DNA of 64,000 nucleotides from the NCBI RefSeq assembly GCF_000332455.1, contig NZ_AOGY02000062.1, positions 67,001-131,000 of the forward strand. The letters are read 5' to 3'. The translations under genes and the position numbers were made by a program. The DNA is from Leptospira vanthielii serovar Holland str. Waz Holland = ATCC 700522. Lineage in GTDB: Bacteria > Spirochaetota > Leptospiria > Leptospirales > Leptospiraceae. The first letter of the stretch is position 1, and every line of letters starts with the position of its first letter. This document shows, in pieces, positions 20,102 through 29,317 of this stretch. The notes below the pieces were generated by a model. That model ran no database searches. It had not been told where the DNA came from and saw nothing but the letters and a program-made list of their open reading frames with translations.

Positions 20102-20491
20102 TTACGATTTAACATCAAACATTTGCAAGGCGGTAAGCCAAACGCCCACCAATATAAACGCAATTCCCAACCATTGGGTTAAGTTTAATCTTTCTTTAAA
20201 AAAAAGTGAAGATGCAATCAGAACAATGATAAAACCACTAGAAGTAAACACGGGATAGGCGAGAGAAAGTTTCAAACCCTTACCCAAAACATACCTGTAT
20301 CCAAGTAATGCCAATCCAAAACTAGCGAGCCCACCGATGAAGTAAGGATTGAATACCGTAAAGATTGTATCCCAAAGACCACCTGACAAAGTTTTTGTTT
20401 GGTCTTGCATAGAAGAAGATTTGATTAAAATATTAGCTAATGCATTGAAGAATACGGCTATACAGAAGAAGAGGATGACCTGGAATTGCAT
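20102..20491 (-). CDS. Small EamA/SMR-type membrane transporter
   Basis: 129 residues with four hydrophobic segments, the size and layout of half-size drug/metabolite transporters (SMR or ArnE/F-like). The ending LTQWLGIAFILVGVWLTAL is typical of the EamA family. The ArnE/F relatives flip a lipid-linked sugar. Because the gene is coupled to a phosphotransferase-like lipoprotein gene downstream (3-base gap), a role in moving a lipid-linked or envelope precursor is possible but is only inference. The start is divergent from the alpha/beta hydrolase at 20540. Confidence 0.8.
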   Translation of the reverse strand: MQFQVILFFCIAVFFNALANILIKSSSMQDQTKTLSGGLWDTIFTVFNPYFIGGLASFGLALLGYRYVLGKGLKLSLAYPVFTSSGFIIVLIASSLFFKERLNLTQWLGIAFILVGVWLTALQMFDVKS

Positions 20492-20539
20492 GGGATAGAG
20501 ACAAAATCCGATCTAAATCGGGAAGGGTCAAATAGAAAA

Positions 20540-21385
20540 ATGAAACAAAAATCCTTTCGGTTCAGAAACTGGGAATGTGCCTACTTAGATTCGGAAACTC
20601 CGGGTCCCATTCTCGTTTTCTGTCATGCCAATGGTTATAGTGCCGGCTGTTACAATTATTATTTTCCATTGTTATCAAAACACTACAGAGTGATTGCTCC
20701 CGATTTTTTAGGACATGGTCGTTCCGAGTTTAGTTTAAAATTTCATAATTGGAATGTCTTTCGAGACCAGATCTTAGCCCTCCTTGATCACGAATCCATT
20801 GAAAAAACAAATATCATCGGTCACTCACTCGGAGGAGCCTCTTCTCTCCTTGCTGCCGCTAAAGAACCATCTCGGTTTGAAAAGGTTCTAGCGATGGATC
20901 CAGTCATCCTTGGTTGGAAGATGATCCTTCTTTCAAAATTTTTAGAGAACCCACTCGCAAAAGGGGCAAAAAAAAGAAGGACTCATTTTAAATCTATAGA
21001 ACTTGTTAGGCGGTCCTTTCGGAAGTTCCCCGCCTTTGCCAACTTCGAACCTTCTATCTTCGAAGATTATCTAAACTCTTGTTTTGTAAGTACGAATCAC
21101 GAACAGGAAGTGAAACTTTGTTGTGATCCAAAAGTCGAAGCAAGGATCTTTGGACATGCTCATTTTCATGTCTTCAAAAACTTCTACGGCATCAAAACAG
21201 AAAACCACATTGCCATTCCAGAAAACTTTGAAGTCTGTAGTCCTAAGTATGCAAATCTCCTCGCCAAAGTGCATCCGAAGTCTGATGTCACCATCTTCCC
21301 TGGGTTCACTCATTTTTTTCCTTTTGAAAGACCAAAAGAAACATGGGACTGGATGAAACAACGTTTGGAAATAAAAGAGGAATAA
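20540..21385 (+). CDS. Alpha/beta hydrolase
   Basis: 281 residues from the ATG at 20540; an earlier ATG at 20486 would overlap the divergent transporter start. The fold shows the oxyanion region FCHANGYSAG, the strand-turn-helix VIAPDFLGHGRS, the nucleophile elbow GHSLGG (Ser) and a C-terminal GFTHFFPF with the catalytic His. The substrate is not predictable; esterase or lipase activity is likely. Cytoplasmic, with no signal peptide. Confidence 0.85.
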   Translation: MKQKSFRFRNWECAYLDSETPGPILVFCHANGYSAGCYNYYFPLLSKHYRVIAPDFLGHGRSEFSLKFHNWNVFRDQILALLDHESIEKTNIIGHSLGGASSLLAAAKEPSRFEKVLAMDPVILGWKMILLSKFLENPLAKGAKKRRTHFKSIELVRRSFRKFPAFANFEPSIFEDYLNSCFVSTNHEQEVKLCCDPKVEARIFGHAHFHVFKNFYGIKTENHIAIPENFEVCSPKYANLLAKVHPKSDVTIFPGFTHFFPFERPKETWDWMKQRLEIKEE

Positions 21386-21472
21386 GGGCCAATAACTTTC
21401 CATTCAATAATAGGCAATCCATCCGAACAAAAGTCCACCCACTTTCATTCATACATTATTAAAGTGTCAACG

Positions 21473-22207
21473 TTACTTGAACCTACCGAATTTTATGTAT
21501 GTAAAAATTGCCTTCTGAACCTCAGGAGCATCCATAATATAATTGTGTGATCTTTTTACTAAAAGAAAATCCTTCCTATTCTCCAAATTCGTATTAGAGA
21601 TAGAAACTCTGCCATCATCAATACCAGGAATGATAAACGAAGAGATAGGATCCAAAGTATAATCTCCAGAAATGATTGCAAATTCAAACTTAGGCAATCC
21701 TAAGGAATGAACAAAGCTTGAATTATCTGTTTTGATTTGAACCAAAATAGGACCAAGGAAAGAATTTAACAAATTAAACTGAGAGAGAAAATCAGCTATC
21801 TCACTTCCTTGATTGGGAGGAGCTAACATAAGAACTCTTCCTAAATTCTTGATCTGATTTGTCTTTAGATAGTATCGAACAATCACTCCTCCAAGTGAAT
21901 GAGTAACAAAATGAATTGTTTGATTTTGACAATGATCCAAAATTTGCGAAGAAAAATAAGAACCTACAATTTCTTGAATGTTTAGGGTGGTAGAGGGATA
22001 ATCAATAGAAACAACATAAAATCCTTTCTGAATCAAAAAGTTCCTAAGATGACTCAAGTGATTGGAAGATCTAAGATATCCATGAACTAAAACAACACAT
22101 TCCTGCCCGGGATTTATCTTTGCATTTTGAGTCAGCTTTTCAACTGAACAATTTAAAATACAAAGTACCGCAAAAATTGAAACTAAACAAGTAATTACCC
22201 TTCTCAT
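21473..22207 (-). CDS. Lipase-like alpha/beta hydrolase lipoprotein
   Basis: 244 residues from the ATG at 22207, where a proper signal peptide begins (MRRVITCLVSIFAVLCILNC, lipobox ILNC); an upstream frame to 22282 would add a non-signal leader. The VHGYLRSS oxyanion loop, the THSLGG nucleophile elbow and MLAPPNQGSE match the PGAP1/triacylglycerol-lipase group. It should be an envelope-anchored esterase or lipase. The gene looks more AT-rich than its neighbours, which may hint at later acquisition. It sits 83 bases downstream of the lpdA stop in the same direction. Confidence 0.82.
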   Translation of the reverse strand: MRRVITCLVSIFAVLCILNCSVEKLTQNAKINPGQECVVLVHGYLRSSNHLSHLRNFLIQKGFYVVSIDYPSTTLNIQEIVGSYFSSQILDHCQNQTIHFVTHSLGGVIVRYYLKTNQIKNLGRVLMLAPPNQGSEIADFLSQFNLLNSFLGPILVQIKTDNSSFVHSLGLPKFEFAIISGDYTLDPISSFIIPGIDDGRVSISNTNLENRKDFLLVKRSHNYIMDAPEVQKAIFTYIKFGRFK

Positions 22208-22290
22208 TAAGGCTAAAAATTTAACAATTACGCCAAATAACAATGATTCCACTTTACACTTGCGACACAATGTTATTCCCACATAACTCC

Positions 22291-23718
22291 CTAAATATTA
22301 ATCGCCTCACCTAACACTGCCGCCGCACTTTCCATAATCCCTTCTGAAAGAGTAGGATGGGCATGGATGGTATTTGCAAGCTCTTTGACAGTGATTTCCA
22401 TATTGGCACCAAGCGTCAGCTCAGCGATGAGTTCTGTTGCCCCACTTCCAATGATATGGGCTCCTAAAATCTCTCCGTGTTTTTTATCAGAAATAATTTT
22501 AATCATTCCAGTGGTATCACCTTGGGCCTGAGCTCTGCCACTGGCCGTAAATGGAAATTTTCCAACAGATATTTCGTATCCTAGCGCTTTTGCTTTTTCT
22601 TCCGTAAGACCCACACTGGCCACTTCAGGATGGCAATAGGTACATCCTGGAATGTAAGAATAGTTCAACTTGGAAATTTGTAAATGGTGTGGGTTTCCCA
22701 ATCGAAAAGAAATATCTTCTGCAGCACGAATTCCTTCGGCACTGGCCACATGGGCAAGAGCAGGTGTGGGAATACAATCCCCAATCGCATAAATATGATC
22801 TATTGTACTTCGATAGTTGCCAACATAGTCCACAAAGCCATTTTTTAATTTGATTCCAATTTCATCCAGACCGATGGAACTAGTATTCGCTGAAATTCCC
22901 ACCCCAACAATCACCTTATCAAAGTTTAGTTTTTCTTTTTTTGCCGAATTCCGATCTTGTAAAGTGAGCTCCACTCCTTTGTCAGAAACCACGGCCGTTT
23001 CCACCCCGTGACTTAAATACTGTTCAATCCCTCGTTTTTTAAAACTTCGTTCTAACACACCAGAGATTTCGCCATCTTCATTGGGAAGAAGATGGTCTTG
23101 GAATTCAATGATGGAAACTTTAGAACCCATACTGGTATAAAAATCGGCAAACTCTACACCGATCGCACCAGCACCAATAATAGCAAGATTCGGGATCACC
23201 TTTGGTTCTATCATTGCATCTCTCGCAGATAACACACGTTTCCCGTCAAATGGCAAAAAAGGTAAGGCTTTGTTTTTGGCACCGACAGCCAAAATAAAAA
23301 AATCAGCAGTATATGTGACTGGTTCCCCGGAACTAGATTTTACTTGGATGGTCTTGGAATTTTGAAAACTGGCCTCTCCATTTACGACGGTGATTTTGTT
23401 TTTCTTCATCAGAAACTCAACACCTTTGGCCATTTGGTCTGCAACAGAGCGAGAGCGTTTGATCACAGCATCGAAGTCGGCTTTGATATTATCACAAGAA
23501 AGTCCAAAACTGGCAGCATGTTTTAAATGTTCGAGTACATGTGCACTTTCTAACAATGCTTTGGTGGGAATACAACCCCAGTTCAAACATACACCCCCAA
23601 GTTTTTCACGTTCAACGACACATGTTTGCAAACCTAATTGTGCGGCACGGATGGCTGCGACATAACCGCCTGGCCCTCCTCCAATAACGATGACTTGGAA
23701 ATGGTTTGGATTGGACAT
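22291..23718 (-). CDS. lpdA: Dihydrolipoyl dehydrogenase
   Basis: 475 residues, usual length. This E3 flavoprotein reoxidises dihydrolipoamide of 2-oxoacid dehydrogenase and glycine-cleavage complexes with NAD+. Evidence: FAD-binding GGGPGGY at 13-19, redox disulfide GGVCLNWGC (C44/C49), NAD-binding GAGAIGVEFA, second FAD site YAIGDC and the C-terminal active-site HAHPTLSE. The E1 and E2 subunits are not nearby. No other gene of the pathway adjoins it. Confidence 0.96.
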   Translation of the reverse strand: MSNPNHFQVIVIGGGPGGYVAAIRAAQLGLQTCVVEREKLGGVCLNWGCIPTKALLESAHVLEHLKHAASFGLSCDNIKADFDAVIKRSRSVADQMAKGVEFLMKKNKITVVNGEASFQNSKTIQVKSSSGEPVTYTADFFILAVGAKNKALPFLPFDGKRVLSARDAMIEPKVIPNLAIIGAGAIGVEFADFYTSMGSKVSIIEFQDHLLPNEDGEISGVLERSFKKRGIEQYLSHGVETAVVSDKGVELTLQDRNSAKKEKLNFDKVIVGVGISANTSSIGLDEIGIKLKNGFVDYVGNYRSTIDHIYAIGDCIPTPALAHVASAEGIRAAEDISFRLGNPHHLQISKLNYSYIPGCTYCHPEVASVGLTEEKAKALGYEISVGKFPFTASGRAQAQGDTTGMIKIISDKKHGEILGAHIIGSGATELIAELTLGANMEITVKELANTIHAHPTLSEGIMESAAAVLGEAINI

Positions 23719-23761
23719 ACGTTCTCCCGTTAGATTGGGATACCGTACGAAAAAAAGAAAG

Positions 23762-24502
23762 TCAAGACCTCTTTTTGGCTACGATAAGCATCCTTGCGCC
23801 CGTTTTTATATATTTTTCGCCATCATAGTTGCTATATACATGAAGGACATCAAACTTATTATCGTCTAAGAAATTCTGCACTTGCGGGAAATGAAATACA
23901 CGCATTGTGTGTTTGTCTTTTAAATCCTTTTGATTCAAATTATAAACATAATTTACTTCTACAATCGCTACATCGTCTGCTCTTGTTAAACGAAATCCGC
24001 GATTCCTTCGAATGGACGTATCACCCTGTCTCACATTACTCACAGTCGTAATTGGTTTTCGTTTGATTCTGTGGATTGGGTCCGCGTTCCAAATTTCCAA
24101 AATCAAAAGGCCGGCCTGTTTTAAATTTTTGTGACAATTCCGCAGGAAATTCTGCACCAAGTCATCGTTGATTAGATAATTAAAAGTTCCATACAAACAA
24201 ATCACAGCGTCTACTGGTTGTTTTGCGACATAAACTTCCATTTTTCCAAGCTCAAACTGGCAATGAGGAAATCTAACTTTGGCTATTTCCAACATTCGGG
24301 GAGATCCATCGACTCCAAGTGGTTTGAAGCCCATAGCCTGCAATTCCTTGATATGTTCCCCGGTCCCGCATCCAATGTCCAACACGGTGTGTATTTTATG
24401 TCGCTTAAACGTATCCCGAAGGAAGAGGATTTCTTCCGAAAACTTGCGGCTTGCTTCTTCGATGGTAAAATAGTATTCGGCCAATTCGGAATAGAGTTTC
24501 AT
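23762..24502 (-). CDS. Class I SAM-dependent methyltransferase
   Basis: 246 residues. The SAM-binding motif I VLDIGCGTGEH (~40-50) and the acidic loop GVDGSPRML are clear, with a methyltransferase-11/25-like core. The substrate is unknown; the all-cytoplasmic small size suits small-molecule or cofactor methylation. It is 43 bases upstream of lpdA and may share its transcript, and is divergent from the gene at 24580. Confidence 0.85.
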   Translation of the reverse strand: MKLYSELAEYYFTIEEASRKFSEEILFLRDTFKRHKIHTVLDIGCGTGEHIKELQAMGFKPLGVDGSPRMLEIAKVRFPHCQFELGKMEVYVAKQPVDAVICLYGTFNYLINDDLVQNFLRNCHKNLKQAGLLILEIWNADPIHRIKRKPITTVSNVRQGDTSIRRNRGFRLTRADDVAIVEVNYVYNLNQKDLKDKHTMRVFHFPQVQNFLDDNKFDVLHVYSNYDGEKYIKTGARMLIVAKKRS

Positions 24503-24550
24503 TTGCCCCTAGCGGAAAGGGAAAATCAGTTCAGCGAATCCCCATTTTAC

Positions 24551-24569
24551 CCGTTATATTGAGTAACGG
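24551..24569. promoter_or_regulatory. Inverted repeat in a divergent promoter region
   Basis: CCGTTA (24551-24556) and TAACGG (24564-24569), perfect 6-base arms around TATTGAG, lie between the divergent methyltransferase and the gene at 24580. The arms overlap a TTATAT that could be a -10 hexamer, so an operator for the plus-strand four-gene unit is possible. Weak evidence. Confidence 0.25.
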
Positions 24570-24579
24570 CTAAGTCATT

Positions 24580-25710
24580 ATGAAACGATATACAATTCCC
24601 ACAATTTTTTTCATCATCGGAGTCATCCTTCAGTATACATTTTATTTTTCCTGGGTGAGTTTTACTCTTCTCTCCGTTTCCTGTTTGTTACTCGCTTTGT
24701 TTTTATATAGTTTGGACTTTCAAAAGCCGGAGTCCCAGAATGAAACGAATCACAATTTAAATAACGAAGGTTTATTAGATAAAAATCCACGTACAGATGT
24801 AGTCTTCGATACAGAAACATCTTTGCCAACAGTTCCATCCAATGCGGAACCTAAACCAAAAGATATCCTTTGGAAAAAAGATCCCATCTTACTTGCCAGA
24901 GAGCAGATCCATTCCGAAGGAAGATCTTTGTTTTGCGAAACTGTAAAAGAATTCCCTTTTCCTTTTTTAACAGAGAAACTTACTTCCATCCAATATGTTT
25001 ATTATGATGGAAAAGCATTTAAGGAATGTTATTGGCAAAAGGCCGGAATGATGGTGGAAACCGATGACAATCCAGTAGAATGGGATGAATATGAAGAAGG
25101 AAGAATAAAAGAATTACTCCCTGCCATCGCCATCGACAAACGAAAGTTATACATTCCGCTTACAATGAATGCACATTTATTTGGATTTTTATGTTTTTCT
25201 ACCAAAGAGGTTTGGAGTGAATCCGAAATTCAATCTTTCTGGGAGAAATCTACCATCATCTCAGAAAAAATTATGCAAAAAAGAGAATATGCGAAAGTAA
25301 CAAAACACCCCATTTCCAAACTCTTCAACGTCTCTCACTTTTATCAAATGGCAAAATCAGCATTTGAATCCAAAGAAAAAGTGACTCTCATTCTATTCAA
25401 ATTCATTGATACCAACTTCCAATCAGAAATTGCCATAGGACTCAATCTACTTGGAAAACAAAATGCGGTCATTGGTTTAGGTTTGTATCAGTTAGAAGAA
25501 AACTTGTATTCCGCTATCATTTCGAATGATAAACTCGATATTTTTTCAGAATTTTTCAAACAGTTCATTGAGGAATTGGATAACCTCGGTTATCCTTCTG
25601 AAGTAGCACTTGGTTTTTCAAATCAATCCGTTCCTGGGATCAAATTCGATATTTGGATCAAAGCTGCCTATAAATCTTTGGAAGAGAGTATTCTCTACCA
25701 CGCAGCATAA
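24580..25710 (+). CDS. Membrane protein with GAF-like and degenerate GGDEF-like domains
   Basis: 376 residues. Two N-terminal hydrophobic helices (~5-25, ~28-48) are followed by a low-complexity linker, a GAF-like region (~110-240) and a C-terminal part with the outline of a GGDEF fold: HFYQMAKSAFESKEKVTLILFKF resembles the GGDEF N-terminal helix-strand and IKAAYKSLEESI its C-terminal helix, but no GGDEF or A-loop is left (LEENLYSAI instead). So it would be a sensor or effector without cyclase activity. The stop is directly followed by the ATG of the CheX-like gene, indicating an operon. Domain calls are inference. Confidence 0.65.
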   Translation: MKRYTIPTIFFIIGVILQYTFYFSWVSFTLLSVSCLLLALFLYSLDFQKPESQNETNHNLNNEGLLDKNPRTDVVFDTETSLPTVPSNAEPKPKDILWKKDPILLAREQIHSEGRSLFCETVKEFPFPFLTEKLTSIQYVYYDGKAFKECYWQKAGMMVETDDNPVEWDEYEEGRIKELLPAIAIDKRKLYIPLTMNAHLFGFLCFSTKEVWSESEIQSFWEKSTIISEKIMQKREYAKVTKHPISKLFNVSHFYQMAKSAFESKEKVTLILFKFIDTNFQSEIAIGLNLLGKQNAVIGLGLYQLEENLYSAIISNDKLDIFSEFFKQFIEELDNLGYPSEVALGFSNQSVPGIKFDIWIKAAYKSLEESILYHAA

Positions 25711-26226
25711 ATGGATCCTTTAATTGATGAAAAATTTATCCTAACTGTTTCGCAAGTTTTACCGGAACACTTTCAAAAGTCCCTACTTGTTTATGCGGAA
25801 AGGGAAGCTTATGGTCCTTCAAAAAATGAAGGACTTTGTTTTGAAAATTGTACACTTGTCGAATTTGTTGGTGATATCAATGGAAAAGTATATCTTGCCT
25901 TAGACGGTTATACAAAACTTAAACTCCTTCCGAAAATTGCAAAAGCCTTTCAAATTGATCCTACCTCACGTTCTCATTCTGCATCCATTATGATGGAATT
26001 TGCAAACCAGATCGCAGGTAAATTAATTACAGAGATGAGACTGGGACGTTACGAAATTGATATTTTGCCACCAGAAAATTTAAACCATAAACTGGTTCCT
26101 ATATCTTTAGAACATTTTCGCCAATACATTCTTATCTTCAATCTCAAAGATAGAAGAGGAGAAGATTATATGGGTAGACTCTATTTGATTTTATTGTTGG
26201 AAAAATTTCCCACTCCCAAAAACTAA
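25711..26226 (+). CDS. CheX/CheC-like chemotaxis phosphatase domain protein
   Basis: 171 residues. The central MEFANQIAGKLI carries the E-x2-N pair that CheX, CheC and FliY phosphatases use to dephosphorylate CheY-P, in the usual alpha-helical place, followed by beta strands. It is probably a response-regulator phosphatase or a non-catalytic relative; there is no receiver domain or membrane segment. It starts immediately after the preceding stop and ends 6 bases before the next gene, so it belongs to the 24580-28796 operon. Confidence 0.72.
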   Translation: MDPLIDEKFILTVSQVLPEHFQKSLLVYAEREAYGPSKNEGLCFENCTLVEFVGDINGKVYLALDGYTKLKLLPKIAKAFQIDPTSRSHSASIMMEFANQIAGKLITEMRLGRYEIDILPPENLNHKLVPISLEHFRQYILIFNLKDRRGEDYMGRLYLILLLEKFPTPKN

Positions 26227-26232
26227 TTCCCA

Positions 26233-27270
26233 ATGAAACCTTATGTTTTGGCAATCCCACTTATTTTGGGTTATGCAGGGCTTAAACAAAAAAAATCTTT
26301 AGAACGTAAGGAACTCCGAATGCCAGACACTGGGAGGCGAGTGTTTCATTTTTATCCTACTGGAAAAAATCCAGAATCTTTACCTGGAGTTTATATCCAA
26401 CATGGAATGAGTGCCATGGGGATTGACGACCCACGGATATTGGAACTTGCAGAAAATATTGCAAACTCCGATCACAGTGTCATCCTCCCCGAACTTCCCG
26501 AAGTTAGAGGACTTCGGATTGAAGAAAAAACCATATCCAACATCCAAGATTTGATGATGGAAATTCATTCCACAAAACATCTGTTTAATGGCAGTGATTT
26601 AGGATATTTATCAGCCAGTTTTTCTGGCGGAATGGGACTTATTGCCGCTTCCAAATCCCATACAAGAAACAAAATTAAATCTTCCATGGCCATCGGTGCT
26701 TATTGTAATTTTTTAGATACAGTTCCCTTTGTATTTTCTAACTATGATATCGATCCGTACGCAGTGTACGTCATTCTTTTCAACTTCCTTCATCGATTTG
26801 AGCCGGAACTTACCGAAGAATTAGAACCAGTCTACTTTGAAGCGGCCTTAGACAACGGACTCAAACGGATTGGAAACGATGCCCGTGCAGAAAGATTACT
26901 TTCAAAAACTTCGGTTCGGGCAAAGGAATTTTTTTTCCAAGTGGGAACTGACGAGAATTTAAGAACAGAAATAGCGAACCGCGTTCTAGAAACGGTTCCG
27001 CAAAACCTTCCTGAAAATCTTTCCCCATTTTACCAATTGGAAACTCTCGATGGCCCTGTGGCCCTACTGCATGGAAAAACAGACTCCGTGATCTCGCCGG
27101 AGGAATCGGAGAAACTGGCCCTCCTCTTCCAAAAAAAAGAAATTTCCTATGTCCACCGCACATCCACCGCCCTCACACACGGGGATAGCCTCCCTCTCCA
27201 TTCCCAAATTTTTGGAGTTCCAGCCCTCCTCCAAACCTTCGGAAGTTTTCTATATTGGCTCCGCCGATAG
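26233..27270 (+). CDS. Alpha/beta hydrolase-fold protein
   Basis: 345 residues with an N-terminal hydrophobic stretch that may be a signal anchor. The oxyanion segment is QHGMSAMG, the nucleophile elbow SASFSGG (Ser between Phe and Gly, not the canonical GxSxG), an Asp follows in GKTDSVISPEE and a His in LTHGDSLPL. Substrate unknown. It lies in the operon between the CheX-like and FapA-like genes; its 3' end overlaps the longest FapA frame by 16 bases. Confidence 0.72.
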   Translation: MKPYVLAIPLILGYAGLKQKKSLERKELRMPDTGRRVFHFYPTGKNPESLPGVYIQHGMSAMGIDDPRILELAENIANSDHSVILPELPEVRGLRIEEKTISNIQDLMMEIHSTKHLFNGSDLGYLSASFSGGMGLIAASKSHTRNKIKSSMAIGAYCNFLDTVPFVFSNYDIDPYAVYVILFNFLHRFEPELTEELEPVYFEAALDNGLKRIGNDARAERLLSKTSVRAKEFFFQVGTDENLRTEIANRVLETVPQNLPENLSPFYQLETLDGPVALLHGKTDSVISPEESEKLALLFQKKEISYVHRTSTALTHGDSLPLHSQIFGVPALLQTFGSFLYWLRR

Positions 27271-28796
27271 AAATTCTCGTTTCTCCTAAGAAACCTGCCG
27301 ATACTTTTAACAGAATGGACGTTAAAAATGCACCGGACTTCAATCCGGAACGGGGACTGAAAATCCAAATCTCCGAGGATCGACTTACAGCAACTTTGGT
27401 GGCAAAACCGATTTGGTTGTTAGGTGGTTCTATGAGCAATATTTTAATCTATGAAGCTCTAGATAATGCAAGCATCCATCGGGATCGGATTTTGATGAAA
27501 GAGGTAGATAAAGCTGCCATCGAAATCGATAAAATACTAAAAGATCCCACAAAAGTAAGAGATGATTTTAATTTTATAGTGGCTCAAGGAAATCCCGCCA
27601 AACAAGGGGAAAGTGGTTGGATTAAATTTTATTTCCCTAGAGCACAACGTGTTGTTCTAAAAGACGACGGATCAGCAGATTATAGAAACATAAATAAATA
27701 CGTTCATGTAAAAGAAGGCGAAAGACTCGCTACACTTTTTGAAGGAATTGCCGGTGAACAAGGTATTGATGTTTTGGGAAATCCCATTTACCCCAATCCG
27801 ATCGACAGGCCAAGACTTACTTTAGGTAAAAACATCCTTCCCAAAACAGTAGAGGATCCAGAAAAACCAGGACGACAACTCAAAGAATACTTTGCCTCCC
27901 TCAGTGGTGTTGTTTTTTCAACAGACACTTCTCTCACTGTATCTCCAGAATTAAATATTGAAAGTAACATTGGCCTTGGAACGGGAAACATCAACTTTGA
28001 AGGAACCATTCGAGTCAAAGGAACCATTGAAGAAGGAGCCATTGTCAATTGCCAAGGTTCCCTTTATTTAGATGGTAATGTGGAATCTTCCGATGTGATT
28101 GTGGGTGAAGACTTAGAAGTCAAAGGTGGAGTCAAAGCCAAAGGAAAAGGTGTCATTCGCATCAAAGGGGACCTTCGTGCCAAATTCATTGAAAATGGAA
28201 ATCTTGAAATTGATGGCGATTGTATTGTAGAAAATTTTATTCTAGGAAGTAGAATTCTTTGTTTAGGAAATGTAATTCTTACTGGTGAATCTTCCTCCAT
28301 CATTGGATCAGATATAGTTTCCTACCAAGGAATTACAGTATCTTCTCTTGGTTCTACCGCACAAATGGATACTGTTGTAGAAGTAGGATTTCATTTTAGA
28401 AATGATAGACTCCTAACAGAAGGTAGTTCTCGACTTGCCGAGTTTGAACGTGAGCTAGAAGCACTGGTTCCAGAAATTCAAAAAATCAAAGAAGTGGTAC
28501 AAAGATCTCGCGGCAAATTAGATGATGCGAGAAAAGAAAAGTTCAAAGAAATCTTTGATGCTTACCAGAAAAAAAGTAAAACTGTTGAATTACTCAAATC
28601 TAAAATAGAAGAACTAAAGGGAGCTCGTTACAACCAAGACAATGTTAAGGTTGTTGTACGAAATACAGCTCACCCAGGTGCCGTGATTAAATATAGAAGA
28701 CAAGTGGAAAAAATCACCAAAGCCCAAACTGCTTTTGTAATGAACTTCTTTCCTAACCAAGATAAAGCAATGTTAACTGCTTTTAAAGGGAAATAA
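27255..28796 (+). CDS. FapA-like protein (DUF342)
   Basis: 513 residues from a TTG at 27255 that has GGAAG at a good distance and overlaps the previous gene by 16 bases; an ATG at 27315 (M21) is the alternative and has no clear ribosome site. The central half is rich in short beta steps (VKGTIEEGAIVNCQGSLYL, VIVGEDLEVKGG) that form the right-handed helix of the DUF342/FapA family. The C-terminal part is a charged coiled coil. The family is named for flagellar assembly but its biochemical role is unclear. It closes the 24580-28796 unit. Confidence 0.78.
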   Translation: MAPPIEILVSPKKPADTFNRMDVKNAPDFNPERGLKIQISEDRLTATLVAKPIWLLGGSMSNILIYEALDNASIHRDRILMKEVDKAAIEIDKILKDPTKVRDDFNFIVAQGNPAKQGESGWIKFYFPRAQRVVLKDDGSADYRNINKYVHVKEGERLATLFEGIAGEQGIDVLGNPIYPNPIDRPRLTLGKNILPKTVEDPEKPGRQLKEYFASLSGVVFSTDTSLTVSPELNIESNIGLGTGNINFEGTIRVKGTIEEGAIVNCQGSLYLDGNVESSDVIVGEDLEVKGGVKAKGKGVIRIKGDLRAKFIENGNLEIDGDCIVENFILGSRILCLGNVILTGESSSIIGSDIVSYQGITVSSLGSTAQMDTVVEVGFHFRNDRLLTEGSSRLAEFERELEALVPEIQKIKEVVQRSRGKLDDARKEKFKEIFDAYQKKSKTVELLKSKIEELKGARYNQDNVKVVVRNTAHPGAVIKYRRQVEKITKAQTAFVMNFFPNQDKAMLTAFKGK

Positions 28797-28807
28797 CCTT
28801 ACAACGA

Positions 28808-29317
28808 TTATAACTTAAGTCCCATTTTTTTTAGTTTGGGAAAAATCACATAGTGACAGTACGGATTTTGTGGGTTGAGAGTGAAGTAGTTTTGGTGGTA
28901 ATCTTCCGCTGGATAAAACTCAGGTGCCGGTGAAATTTCTGTCACGATTGGATCAGGAAAAAGATAGGCATGTTTTCTTTTGGATTCCACAGCTAAATCT
29001 TTTTGTTTTTCATTCAGATAAAAGATAACAGAACGATACTGTGTTCCCACATCATTCCCTTGTCTATTGAGTGTAGTGGGATCATGAGAAACCCAAAAGA
29101 TTTCTAAAATTTTTGAGAACGTGATGACCTCGGGATCAAATTCAATTTCGATGACCTCAGCATGACCAGTTGTTCCTGTGCAAATTTCTTTGTATGTTGG
29201 ATGAGGATTGGATCCACCTGCGTATCCAGACCTTACGGATAGAACTCCAGGAATCCGAAGATAAACAGCTTCCGTACACCAAAAACACCCACCACCTAAA
29301 ATTGTTTTTTCCGTCAT
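28808..29317 (-). CDS. msrA: Peptide methionine sulfoxide reductase MsrA
   Basis: 169 residues from the ATG at 29317, which overlaps the mtnA stop (ATGA); an earlier in-frame ATG at 29359 would add a non-family tail. MsrA reduces the S-epimer of methionine sulfoxide. The active site GGGCFWC is at the N-terminus, with the SGYAGG and GHAEVIEIEFDP motifs in the expected order. Coupling to mtnA, a methionine-salvage gene, groups two sulfur-amino-acid functions. Confidence 0.93.
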   Translation of the reverse strand: MTEKTILGGGCFWCTEAVYLRIPGVLSVRSGYAGGSNPHPTYKEICTGTTGHAEVIEIEFDPEVITFSKILEIFWVSHDPTTLNRQGNDVGTQYRSVIFYLNEKQKDLAVESKRKHAYLFPDPIVTEISPAPEFYPAEDYHQNYFTLNPQNPYCHYVIFPKLKKMGLKL

